Shown here: positions 54,737 to 64,000 of the stretch, one piece after another
Layout of the letters: each line of letters opens with the position of its first letter
Numbering within the stretch: position 1 is the stretch's first letter
Source: Siphonodentalium dalli
Lineage: Eukaryota > Mollusca > Scaphopoda > Gadilida > Siphonodentaliidae
NCBI GenBank assembly: GCA_032622095.1
Contig: CP136062.1
Coordinates: 54,727,849 to 54,791,848 of the forward strand
Length of the DNA: 64,000 bases
Reading direction: 5' to 3'
Translations under genes and position numbers: made by a program
The notes under the pieces: generated by a model
Told to the model about the DNA's origin: nothing
What the model saw: the letters and a program-made list of their open reading frames with translations, nothing else
The model's database searches: none

Positions 54737-55202
54737 TGCCCAACCCCGAGCCTGCAAATAGTGTGTCTGTCATTTTCAGAATGAGGTCCACAGAGGGTGA
54801 ATTTAGTGACGCTATCCCGCATAGCGGGCTATCATCACTACATTCACCCTCCGAGGACCTCATGCTGCTAAGGCCCTCAACTGCTATGGCAGACCTAGGA
54901 TCAGATTGAAGTTCCCCCAGTTGAAGTTGGTGATGTTCACCCATTGGGAACCTCAATTATGAATTTTATCTTCTGAAAATTACGGGATATAGAAACTTCC
55001 TAGCAGGGAAATGTAACTAAAATCAATGTTAATTTAATACTATGGATACTTCCCAGAAGATGAGGCCTAATCAGAATGATGTCTCCAGAGGGTGAATTTG
55101 GTGATGCCAGCCCGCTGTGCGGGATAGTATCACTAAATTCTCCCTCTGGGGACCTCATTCTTCAAATGACAGACACGCTATTTGCAGGATTGCCCAACTC
55201 CG
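54737..55202. repeat. Inverted pair of gaatgaggtcc foldbacks
   Basis: Each half contains one foldback (54777-54867 and 55072-55162; cores cccgcatagcggg and cccgctgtgcggg), and the outer flanks are also inverted ('gcaaatagtgtgtctgtcatt' against its mirror near 55165-55190). So a palindromic unit is embedded in a larger palindrome. Confidence 0.85.
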
Positions 55203-56440
55203 AACAGCACCGAGTGTGAGTGCTAGATGTAAGTATCGGCCGCATTTGATGCTACATTTTGTATGGCAAGTTCCGCGTCTCGTTAACCACTAACCAAGTC
55301 GCTGTTATGTTGCACCGACTTCGTTTGGAAATAGAACGTAGCTGGTCGACTACTGGATAATACTTTAATACCTCGGCCACAGCTAATTATAGTCTGCTAT
55401 GATTGACATGCCACGTTATGAATTATAATATATGTTGTGCTTGGCGGGCGACGTTATGAAATTTACCAATCTGAACCACCTTAATATTACTGTTGATACA
55501 TTTCTGAAAAAATCTGAAGCTATATGAGAAAATTAGGAGCCCCAACGTATAGGTCGTCTATCTCTCCAGCAAACATGTACTCAATGGGAAATTCAACAAC
55601 TTATCAATTTGTTTCTTCTCTCAGAGTATTACTTCAGAAAATCTGCATCTACAGGGGAGGGGGGGGGGTAAGTATAGAGAGATGATTTATATATTTTTTA
55701 TTGTAAAAACAATCGCAAGGAAAATTTCATAAACAAAAAACCCACATTCATTTCTAAGTAAAGATAATGTTAACAAGTACTCTCAAACACTGTATTTAGA
55801 ATGTAATGAGAATTAACGTTGGACAAAAATAAAGATAAAACATGTTCAAACTCGCACATACATACGGCAGCGTAGAGCCGCCACCCCAATTATGTTACTA
55901 ACCTGTAAGTGGAGGTGGCGGTTCTACACTGGCATACATACCTCTCTAACTACTCGCAATTTCCAGTACTTGCACCAGCTAAGTTCTGTGACTTTTTAGT
56001 GAATATATAAGTTTGCGGGCGATTTTTTTTTGTATAAATCTTCCAGGTCTACAAATTCAGAAATAAACCATCCACAAACTTATAGCCATCGTTAATGCTG
56101 TCGATATTCAATATTTGGAAATTATTAGAGAAGATAAAATGTGTAGAAGATTTAATGTGTAGAAGATTTAATGTGTAGAATCAATGGAATAAACTTCAAT
56201 TATTTAATATAATTGTTGATAATTTCTGAAGAAAGTTGAACTTGTGTGATTGACAAATGTTTTCTTCTCTATGACTCCAGAAAATATACAGCTATATTGA
56301 GCTAACTATATTGTAAAATTAAAAGTCTTGTACTTCTTAAATTGTATTAGAAAACAATCACAACACAACTGCCATAGCCAAAAATGCCGCATTCGTTTCT
56401 AAATCAAGATAAGACATTATTCTCACATACCTCTCACATT
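55203..56440. other. Stretch without recognised gene
   Basis: Contains a small hairpin at 55865-55935 (gtagagccgccacc/ggtggcggttctac) and a G run at about 55659. ORFs are short. Nothing supported. Confidence 0.5.
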
Positions 56441-56444
56441 GCAT

Positions 56445-56910
56445 TAGATCATGTCATTGATCTATACTCTGACTAACGCCCGTGGAGATCATATACCACC
56501 AGTACAAAACCTGTGAACTTGTTGAAGTGTTGACAGGGAACCTTATAAAGTCGAAACAGTAACGCGGGGAATATATTTCTTTGTTGATACCTGTTGCTTA
56601 ATAGTTGCTTCGTCGGGGGGGCGCGAAGGTCACAGCTCGAGATTGCATTATTGAAGGGACTTTGTGCGATATCGCCTCGCTAAAGTCACTAAAAAGCATG
56701 CAATTTCGAGCTGGGACCACCCAATAATTTGAAGCAGATTATCGAGCAACAAATATAAACAAAGAAATGTGTTCCCTGCCTTGTTTGTTCAACGTTATAA
56801 AGATCCCTGTCAGAACGGGTCAAAACATCAAAAACATCAAAGTGCCCAATTTTTGTACTGGTGGATTAAGATATCTACGGGTGTTAGCCAGAGCATATGT
56901 CCATGACATG
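56445..56910. repeat. Foldback element of about 0.5 kb (copy 2)
   Basis: Diverged copy of 2196-2690: shares 'ttgacagggaacct', 'cgcggggaatatatttct' and the end text 'agccagagcat'/'gctctgg'-like. Its arms (ttagatcatgtcat and atgacatgatctaa) are inverted. Confidence 0.72.
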
Positions 56911-57469
56911 ATCTAACATTGCACAGACTTTCCTCATTACTACGTTTACTCACCAGCGACATCGGATAAATAGAGGATCTCTAATGAGTCGCAATTCTAT
57001 TAACCGAGTGCATTAAATTCGAATCGAACCTTGCTTTAGCGAAACTCGAACCGAATTTAGTGGACGAAGTTAATAAATTTCGTATAGAATTGCGACGAAA
57101 TTGATATCCATATTATCGCATAATCACATTTTAGCAATATAAAACGATATTGAAACGGTTGTGGTTAAAACAAATTAATATTGATTTTCCTTATCACAAC
57201 AACGTAAAGAAAACTTGCAAGAAAAGATATAGTTCTATTTTAAATTGTCTTTTCCTGTTGTTCAACCACCCTTTTAATCTCACATACAACATTAAATAAC
57301 CCAACACAAATTGATTATCGTAATTGTATTCTAATTAACTTAATAATAAAGTTACAGCATTGATAGCGATAGCATTGCACTAATAAACTTGTGTCTTACT
57401 AAATATATATGAGGCCGATTTAGGGGCTAATTGTGTGATAAATGTATATAATACACGTACATACAGTTT

Positions 57470-58005
57470 TCAAACGTCTTTTTTCATATGGGATGTATCG
57501 GGTATATTCAACTCTCAACATAGATGATATTGCGGTATGGTTGGGGTGAGACTCATACATGCGTCATCAAAAGCCAAAATATAGAATTCAGTCACTTCGT
57601 TCGATTGTGAGACATAGATTGATGTTATTAATTGTACCCATATCATTCGCACATACATCTCAACGGTGCATTGTGATAAGAAGCCAGTTTTTTTTTTCGA
57701 GAAATCTTTGAGTTTCGAGTGACATCGTGCTGTATGCTTTCCGCATCGGTATCTACATTCCAGATCTGAGGACTACGTTGACAAATAAATGTCTTGGTTT
57801 GACTATAGTCCGATGAATAGATTGTTTAACTAGAAGCCACACTGTCCAGGCGTGTTGTAAAGTTTAATGATATTTACTGACATTGTGTCAAGATTAATCG
57901 TCAGCTTCGTGGAACAGAGATTGATGCTTATATAACATTAACACAATCACTGAAGCCTGTACATGGCCGCAATCCCAAAACATGTGATTAATATATCTCT
58001 AAAAG
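57470..58005. repeat. Inverted duplication of 27408-28500 (empty-site copy)
   Basis: See 27408-28500. It keeps single TTAA and TA target sites where the other copy has insertions, so it represents the pre-insertion state. Confidence 0.85.
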
Positions 58006-59595
58006 TTATTTATCACCCCCGTGTACGTGGTATCGCCAAAACCGAGGGTATCGCCAAAACCGAGAATATGGGAAAGTCATTTTCACGTATATGATATGGG
58101 GATATGTTTGTTTCTCATCGTAATACAGACATCGAGCATCATATGTGTATGTCCACACGAAGCAGGAGTATTTATCCACTAGTTGTCATTTAGTTTTCCC
58201 AGATCAGACCATTAAAAGTTTTTTGGCGAATTTTTTCAATGGTGTTTTTGCTTTTGCTCACTCAAATTTTCGAGAACATCCATTCACTAGTATAGTTCCT
58301 GGACTCCCACACTTCCAAAGCAAATGCCGGTATATAGTTGAATCTGTCAATGAAGCATATGATTTCACAGAATTTAAAAAATCCGTGTCGTTCTCAATAT
58401 CCGCGCGATATGAAGGGACCACTGTCGGTCCAGAAAGATGCTAACGGCACAGATGAAGATGCGACCAAACGCCGAGCTTCTGTGCAGTACATATTCGTAT
58501 CACTTAAGCAGTTCTGATGAGTTTTCGAGTGTTTTATGTGTATCTGAGACTGATCAATTGGACTGCGAATGTCAACTGAAATATGAATCCATAACATATT
58601 CGAAATAATGTGTGCATATTATATTATGAATGTATTTCAATTGAAATAAATTGAACATCCATCTCAGCATTCATATTTGCGATCTCAATAACGTGAATGA
58701 ATGATAACTCGATGTCTTGATCACACGCACATGAATGCTGCCGTTCGCATGCATGCAGCTAATCGGATATTCGTTTAGTATTAACATGCTTGGAGTTTGT
58801 ATATAGACCACACATGCCGGACGACACGCTGCGGTGTATCAACGATTTGTTATAATCATGTTTATTTTACAGACTTTATTACTCGTTCCCACTCAAGTAG
58901 ACCGTTACGCGACAATGAAACCGAATCATCTTATCGAATATATATATATATATATATATCATATTGCTCCAAATTATGCAATTCTGGCTTTTTTGAGAGT
59001 CATCATATAAAATTGAAACGATTCTATGTTAACACACTAAACATCCGAACATATATGAACAAACACACAACAAAGTGACTGCTATTTATAATAAACACTT
59101 CACTGTGGAACATGGGTAACTATACTGCCATAATTGTTATGTGCACATGTAAATTACACTATAGTTTATAACTTTTCTAATTTAGCCCATAGGACCACAT
59201 ATTTTGTGGGCATAATATTTACACAAGACTTCATTATGTTATCGTATAGGTTGCATATACTGCATGTAATTGATATGTATTTTTAACCGAAATGAATCTT
59301 ATCTTATCAGGGTCTCCGTCCTGAGTTTGGTTTATGGTTCTAACCACAATTGTTATGGATGTTCAGTTTCACGATGACTTTCAATTCGTATTGTTCGCAG
59401 ATTTAGTTTTCGGCTTGTTAAGTTCTAGAATTATTCTTTTTCGCTTATTTTGAAAAAAAGTAATATCGCTAAGATTTGCACACAACAATCTAAATGAAAT
59501 TGTGCATAAATCTCCATCATCTTGGGAACTATTACATGAGGTCATCGTGTTGTTGTTTTGGTAGATTCAATATTTTAACGTTATCATTCTTAGTT
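58006..59595. other. Stretch without supported gene
   Basis: A 99-codon ORF at 58145-58444 has no recognised domain. A piece around 58885-59010 (cgaatcatcttatcgaatat) is repeated inverted at about 60070-60130. A TA microsatellite is at 58937-58960. Confidence 0.5.
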
Positions 59596-59599
59596 TAAC

Positions 59600-59775
59600 G
59601 AGGTCAGAAATGACTCTTGTTTCGATTAATGGTCTGCAGTTATAACCGAAAAGTTTGAAAACAAATTATACAACGCACAGCCGGTTATATGGTAAATTTG
59701 TCTTATAACTGCATAGGCTTAATATGAATATTTATTTCTTATAATGCCACGCGTTATTTCACAAGAGAACCGCCA
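59600..59775. repeat. cttgtttcgatta foldback, second copy
   Basis: Related to 5083-5262 ('ctcttgtttcgattaa', 'aaaagtttgaa', 'atttcacaagagaacc'). The right arm is more diverged than in the first copy. Confidence 0.65.
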
Positions 59776-60604
59776 AAGTAGACACTTCCCGAGAGATATA
59801 TATATATAGCTTCATCTGAGGAAGATACGTTATTTATCAAAACCGCATGGTCTGGTTTGATTTTGTTTAAACATGGTGTTGTAGGTTGGTAAGCTGACTA
59901 CATGTGCTACATAGACACACCACAGAGGCCCATCGACATCCAGATAAGAAGGCACACACGTGTGCCACACATTGTGATGATATATGTTCGGATGTTACAA
60001 GAATCGTTACAATTTTATCTGATGACTCTTAAATAAGCCAGAATTTCATAATTTTGAGCAATACGCTATGTATATTCGATAAGATGATTCGGTTTCATTG
60101 TCGCGTAACGGTCTACTCGAGTGGGAACGAGTCATAAAGTCTTATTTTAGAATTTGCGAAATGATATTCCTAATAGTATAATTTTCCGCAACATTGAGTC
60201 TTATTCTGTGGTTTATCATACAACAATAAACCAATCACCGAAACATTAAATTGTAGAAGGGATGTTTCATCAGAAGGGCACATTCCAAGAGGAATAGCTA
60301 TGTAAACACCACCACCACATTATATATATACGGGTAATCCCTCACCCAGCAATACTAATGCTATCAGATTAACTGCATCTTAATAAAGGTGTTAACTTTT
60401 CCTAGACCTTATAAAACACCACTAATATAATTATATTGTAAGAGTTTCCTGAAATGAATGATATTGATTGACCAATATTTTTCAACATTTTTGAGGAATT
60501 AAAAAGTGACTTGCCAATGAAAATATTTTTTGCCAAATGTGAATTAGTTTTGCCATTGGCAAATTTGGCAAGTGGCAGCGCGAACCCTGCATTTGACCCA
60601 TATG

Positions 60605-60795
60605 ACCCTTCGACCGAGCAGCAGTGAAGCGAATCATCCAACCGAGCGGAGCATCATCGTGGTGTGCATCATAGAGTTCACGTAGAGGTCAACAAACCGA
60701 GCGTAACGTCATCGTGGTGTGCATCATAGAGTTCTTGCCGATGTCAACCAACCGAGCGGAGCATCATCGTGGTGTGCATCATAGAGTTCTTGCCA
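60605..60795 (-). repeat. 55-bp minisatellite, three units, at the FReD-2 coding end
   Basis: 'gagttc' marks at 60674, 60729 and 60784 give an exact 55-bp period. The gene-proximal unit is the FReD coding end, the next has cgtagaggtcaac (mirror of the penultimate junction in the 21-unit array), and the flank gcagtgaagcgaatcatcc matches the flank after 26325. Same array as at 25186-26335, unexpanded. Confidence 0.93.
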
Positions 60796-61381
60796 AGGGC
60801 ATAATACCATACCATTCCGCTCCAACTTCCGCTCGTTGTGTTTAGATACTCTCCGTTCAAGTGACTGTAGTGGCAGCAGTCGTACCACCACGCCCCGTGG
60901 CGTGCGACCGAGCATGAAGTATCGATGGCACATCCAGATCGGGTGTGGTCGTATGTGCTGAATTGCTTCCCGTTATGATATTTCAGAGAATCGCCCGCGT
61001 CACCGCTGTAACCTGACACGTGGAGAGCGTAGTTGTTTGTTGCGTCGTCGAGTCTGAAGCTTGAATATCGAGCATATTTCTTCCGTCCTCCTGTTGTGGT
61101 CAGTTTGACGTACAACTCGGTAGTGCCTTTTGAAGAGAGTTGGTGAATGTTCTTCAGTCCGATCCAGTAGTTTCCGACTGTGGTACGGTCACCAAATCCG
61201 TTTTCATACTCTGCCCAGTTCCTGTAAAAGTTGGTGGTTCCGTCTCTTCTTTGCTGTATTACAGTCCATCCACCCTCGCCTGTTGTCATGTCGCAAACGA
61301 CGTCGACTTCTGTGGTGCCACCTGGTGTGATTTTATAGGAACCGTCATTCAGAACGCCTGTTGCTTTCAGCCCTTTACAGT
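60744..61381 (-). CDS. Fibrinogen-related domain exon, second gene
   Basis: Minus strand. Acceptor 'actgttttatgttgcag', phase 1, at 61381; stop TGA at 60746-60744; 212 codons including the stop, plus two bases. It encodes a complete FReD nearly identical to 24590-25230 up to the calcium loop: DCKGLKATGV, CDMTTGEGGWTVIQQRRDG, NYWIGLKNIHQLS and YSGDAGDSLKYHNGKQFS. Here the loop reads YDHTRSGC (two residues shorter, no DND), then a different Cys loop (AIDTSCSVARHGAWWYDCC) and a canonical end GMVWYYALGKNSMMHTT. The ORF stays open upstream to 61523, but that part looks like intron (it matches the pyrimidine-rich intron end of FReD-1), so I start at the acceptor. No TSP1 exon is seen in the remaining 2.6 kb. 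Confidence 0.9.
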
Positions 61382-61570
61382 CTGCAACATAAAACAGTAT
61401 GCGGCCATTAACGTGCGTCATTTTCACTTTCGTGCCATCGTTCGCGTGTTCACACGCTTTGATTGGCCACGTTTGCTGTTCCACCTGGACTTTTAATGGA
61501 AACCGATGACTCAAATTCCTCATGCGTGGTATTACAAGGACCTCAGCTACCAGTTTGTGTTATTTAACTT

Positions 61571-61925
61571 AAAGATGCATAATCCGAATTAACGCTCGCA
61601 AATTACTATTCCCTTGTTTTCGGGAGTAAAACATATTTGATTCGAGTCGAGGAACTTACCCATCGAAGCTCAGGGTGATCAGATATCGATTTTCGAAATC
61701 AATTATTTTTCACCACCGATAATATTAAGTGGCCCAGTAAACAGTCGACAAGAAGAGCGTCTGGGACCAAATTGCCAATGAAGATGGAAAACTCTAAAAT
61801 CAAGTGGCTTTTTGTGTCAGATATTTGACAAACCGGCGTTGATAAATAACAGGTTTTGGGCGATGTTATACTATATATGACTGTGGTTAGCATTAATTGT
61901 GGGCAATTACTCGATTATGATTACT
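61571..61925. repeat. GATGCATAATCC-end element copy
   Basis: Starts gatgcataatccgaattaac and shares 'gattcgagtcgaggaac' and 'gatcagatatcgatttt' with the AGGTACTCAATCC family subterminal parts, linking the two families. It is the inverted counterpart of 15000-15352. Confidence 0.75.
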
Positions 61926-61927
61926 GC

Positions 61928-62022
<95 letters not shown>
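61928..62022. repeat. (GA)n microsatellite
   Basis: About 95 bp of GA with rare A substitutions. The ORFs across it (Arg-Glu on one strand, Ser-Leu on the other) are artefacts. Confidence 0.97.
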
Positions 62023-62024
<2 letters not shown>

Positions 62025-63155
62025 AACCAAATATGGCAATGTTTTTTTTTTGCTAGTACAGTTGCAATAAATAGGCACACTTTTTTAAACGACAATTCCG
62101 GGATCTTAATAAGATTGACACATATTTTGTGCACTCCTTTGAATAATTGCCCATTACTAAATTGCATTTTGAGTCCCTATAAATTATTTGTGGGTAGGAT
62201 CAGCTTTGTTTTCTCTGTCTGTCAGCTCATGTCATCGGATTATTTACGGATAGCGATAATGGTCTAGTTGATTGTATACATGTATATGCATATCAATCAA
62301 CATATGTTCAGTAATTAAAACCCTACGCTGTTTGAGCCGGAACTTATGCATCCTCGCTTGTTCGTCGTTTTTTGTTAAAACGAGTAAGCATTAGCAATTA
62401 GCATATACTGAGAAGACTCATTATTGCTTTATCGTATACAGTTCTTGGGAAACGAAAGCATGGAGGCTCTTTATCAGTGACGATCATTTTTGTTAGCTTC
62501 ATAAAAAAATTTAAAAAAATGTTAAAATTCCTATTTTGAAAGTCGGTATTTAACAATCAACATACACGATCATGAGGAGCATTTTCGTAACGTAACATAA
62601 GTGTACCGTAAATAATTATCCATCTGATACACAGATTGTCCTGACTGTATCACCTTGTGATAAATTTCGAACGTTCTTTGGTGGTGCAGATAGTTGCGAC
62701 CAAACATTGTGGTGACTTTGACTTTTAAATGGAGTTCGCTTGGACTCGCTCGTCTGGCAGCATTGAATTTATTATATTCTTTTACACATATCTAATTAAT
62801 TGTGCCTTGTGATATTTCAATTTAGCAGTTTTCATACCCGCCTATGTGTAAGTTTAATTTTTGATATTTTCAATTGGCATTTATGTTTTCATACTTTGAA
62901 TTTGCAATTATCAAAATAGGTGTGCTCCATTTGTTGCCCGGGACATTTTTATTTAGTATTTTTAATTATTTATTAGCAATTTCATCTCAATCATGGTTCG
63001 ATTTGCACATTCATTATTCTCACTTTCATTTCATGTCCCATCTTTATTCACCTTTTCTGTTTCATCTAGATGTCATCACACATCATGGAACTCATATCGC
63101 ATGCGTATGGGCGTTTTTATTTTTTTCTTTCATTGTGTCATTTCATCTCTCAACA
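62023..63155. other. Stretch without recognised gene
   Basis: A/T-rich. The ORF at 62874-63158 is hydrophobic and His/Phe-rich from T-rich DNA; no domain. No TSP1-like exon on the minus strand. Confidence 0.5.
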
Positions 63156-63158
63156 TAA

Positions 63159-63815
63159 GTGCCACCGCAGACGCTACGATTAAAATCGTAAGTGGTGGAA
63201 AATCGTAGGTGGAGAAATCGTAGCTTGCCCGCAGACGCTACGGTGCTGCGATGTTTGCAGCTACGATGATTTTATCAACGTGATCGATCACATGATAGCA
63301 AAATGTTATACCACATTCTCCGAATTATGAAACTATGCAACTAAATACATATGGCATGTATCTCAATGTTCTCAACTAACAAGTTGATGTTGAAAGTTCA
63401 AGTGAAATTGATAAAAAAAAATATTTTGACATTTTTGTACCTGTCAACTCAACAGGCTCAGCTGCCCCAATTGGATTTCAACAATTGCGGCACCCCTCTA
63501 CTCCTTGCCTGATATGTGGTATATGCCTGCACTCCCTGCCGTGTCACATCTCCACCAATGTGGCCTCGTTTTTGTAAGTGCAAGAAGTTTGTAAACTTTG
63601 CGCCATTTTTGAATGTTTTCTTTTCGTGGTATTTACAACATGACCAGTGCGACAGTGGTCATGTGACAGCTACGATCGCGGTAAAATCCTGGTAAAATCA
63701 AACAGTGCTTGATTGCTACGATTTGGCTACGATATTGTCGTGGGCATGCGCATTGGATGCTTCCTCCTGCGATTTTCCCCACTTACGATTTTAATCGCAG
63801 CGTGTGCGGTGGCAC
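63159..63815. mobile_element. TIR element of 657 bp (ends GTGCCACCGC), PIF/Harbinger-like target
   Basis: Flanked by TAA on both sides (63156-63158 and 63816-63818). Ends GTGCCACCGCAGACGCTACG and its mirror CAGCGTGTGCGGTGGCAC; subterminal gattaaaatcgtaagtgg/ccacttacgattttaatc. 'gctacgat' words recur throughout. A 3-bp TWA duplication suits PIF/Harbinger, which is inference. No transposase. Confidence 0.8.
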
Positions 63816-64000
63816 TAAATTGCTTCATATCATTTATCCACCTGCATCTCATTCATTCACTTCACAAGCATATGGTCGTGTTTAGTCTTATATTTATTTA
63901 AAAGCTTTACTATAATCTTATCCTATAATTAAGAATCATGGTTTGGTATGTTACATGTTCTCATCAATTGGATTGGATTATTAGTCACATGTATGATCTC

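Noticed and set aside
61382-61523. N-terminal extension of the second FReD ORF (start at 61523)
   Set aside because: The acceptor at 61381 and the intron-like sequence matching that before 24590 make the extension intronic read-through.
61856-62267. Arg-Glu and Ser-Leu repeat ORFs
   Set aside because: Translations of a (GA)n microsatellite.

Overview
The window looks like a piece of an AT-rich, intron-rich animal nuclear genome, most likely a marine lophotrochozoan (a mollusc would fit). The coding signal comes as short exons with GT/AG boundaries, the recognisable domains are animal extracellular modules (thrombospondin type 1, TSP1, and fibrinogen-related, FReD), and most of the rest is transposon debris: TTAA foldback MITEs, TA-inserting foldbacks, hAT, Tc1/mariner, Helitron-like and non-LTR pieces. 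There is no bacterial organisation, CRISPR array, rRNA or tRNA that I could recognise. The taxonomic call is an inference.

Left part (1.9-26.3 kb, + strand): I reconstruct one secreted multidomain gene. A signal-peptide and Ser/Thr-rich first exon (1870-2167) is followed by eight TSP1 exons (3875, 8608, 10031, 10923, 13154, 15897, 17249, 18140), each exactly 168 nt and bounded by phase-1 introns, and then by a fibrinogen-related exon (24590-25230) that also has a phase-1 acceptor. The frame closes exactly across all parts. One TSP1 exon (10031-10198) has a TAG in place of a conserved Trp codon. Because the exon is symmetric it could be skipped, giving a predicted protein of about 704 residues with seven TSP1 repeats. 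The exons fall into subfamilies showing block duplication, and the last two are 168/168 identical inside a recent 891-bp tandem duplication. Minisatellites have repeatedly arisen at 3' coding edges of this gene: 64-bp and 45-bp arrays that re-create the splice donor, and a 55-bp array of 21 units that copies the end of the FReD coding region.

Middle part (26-60 kb): mostly mobile DNA. Highlights are a three-level nest (a foldback inside a TIR element inside a hAT-like element, 31.5-33.9 kb), an inverted duplication (27.4-28.5 kb against 57.5-58.0 kb) that supplies empty-site evidence for two insertions, a giant foldback at 36.5-37.2 kb, a tandem triplication at 40.1-44.5 kb, a broken Tc1/mariner transposase at 46.9-47.9 kb, a non-LTR retrotransposon remnant at 50.2-50.4 kb, and a 3.3-kb Helitron-like repeat region. 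One unrecognised, probably real exon with a following frame-shifted ORF lies at 34.2-35.4 kb.

Right end (60.6-64 kb): a second FReD exon on the minus strand (60744-61381) is a close paralogue of the first. It carries only three units of the same 55-bp 3' array, which points to expansion of the array in the first copy. No TSP1 exon is visible upstream of it before the window ends.
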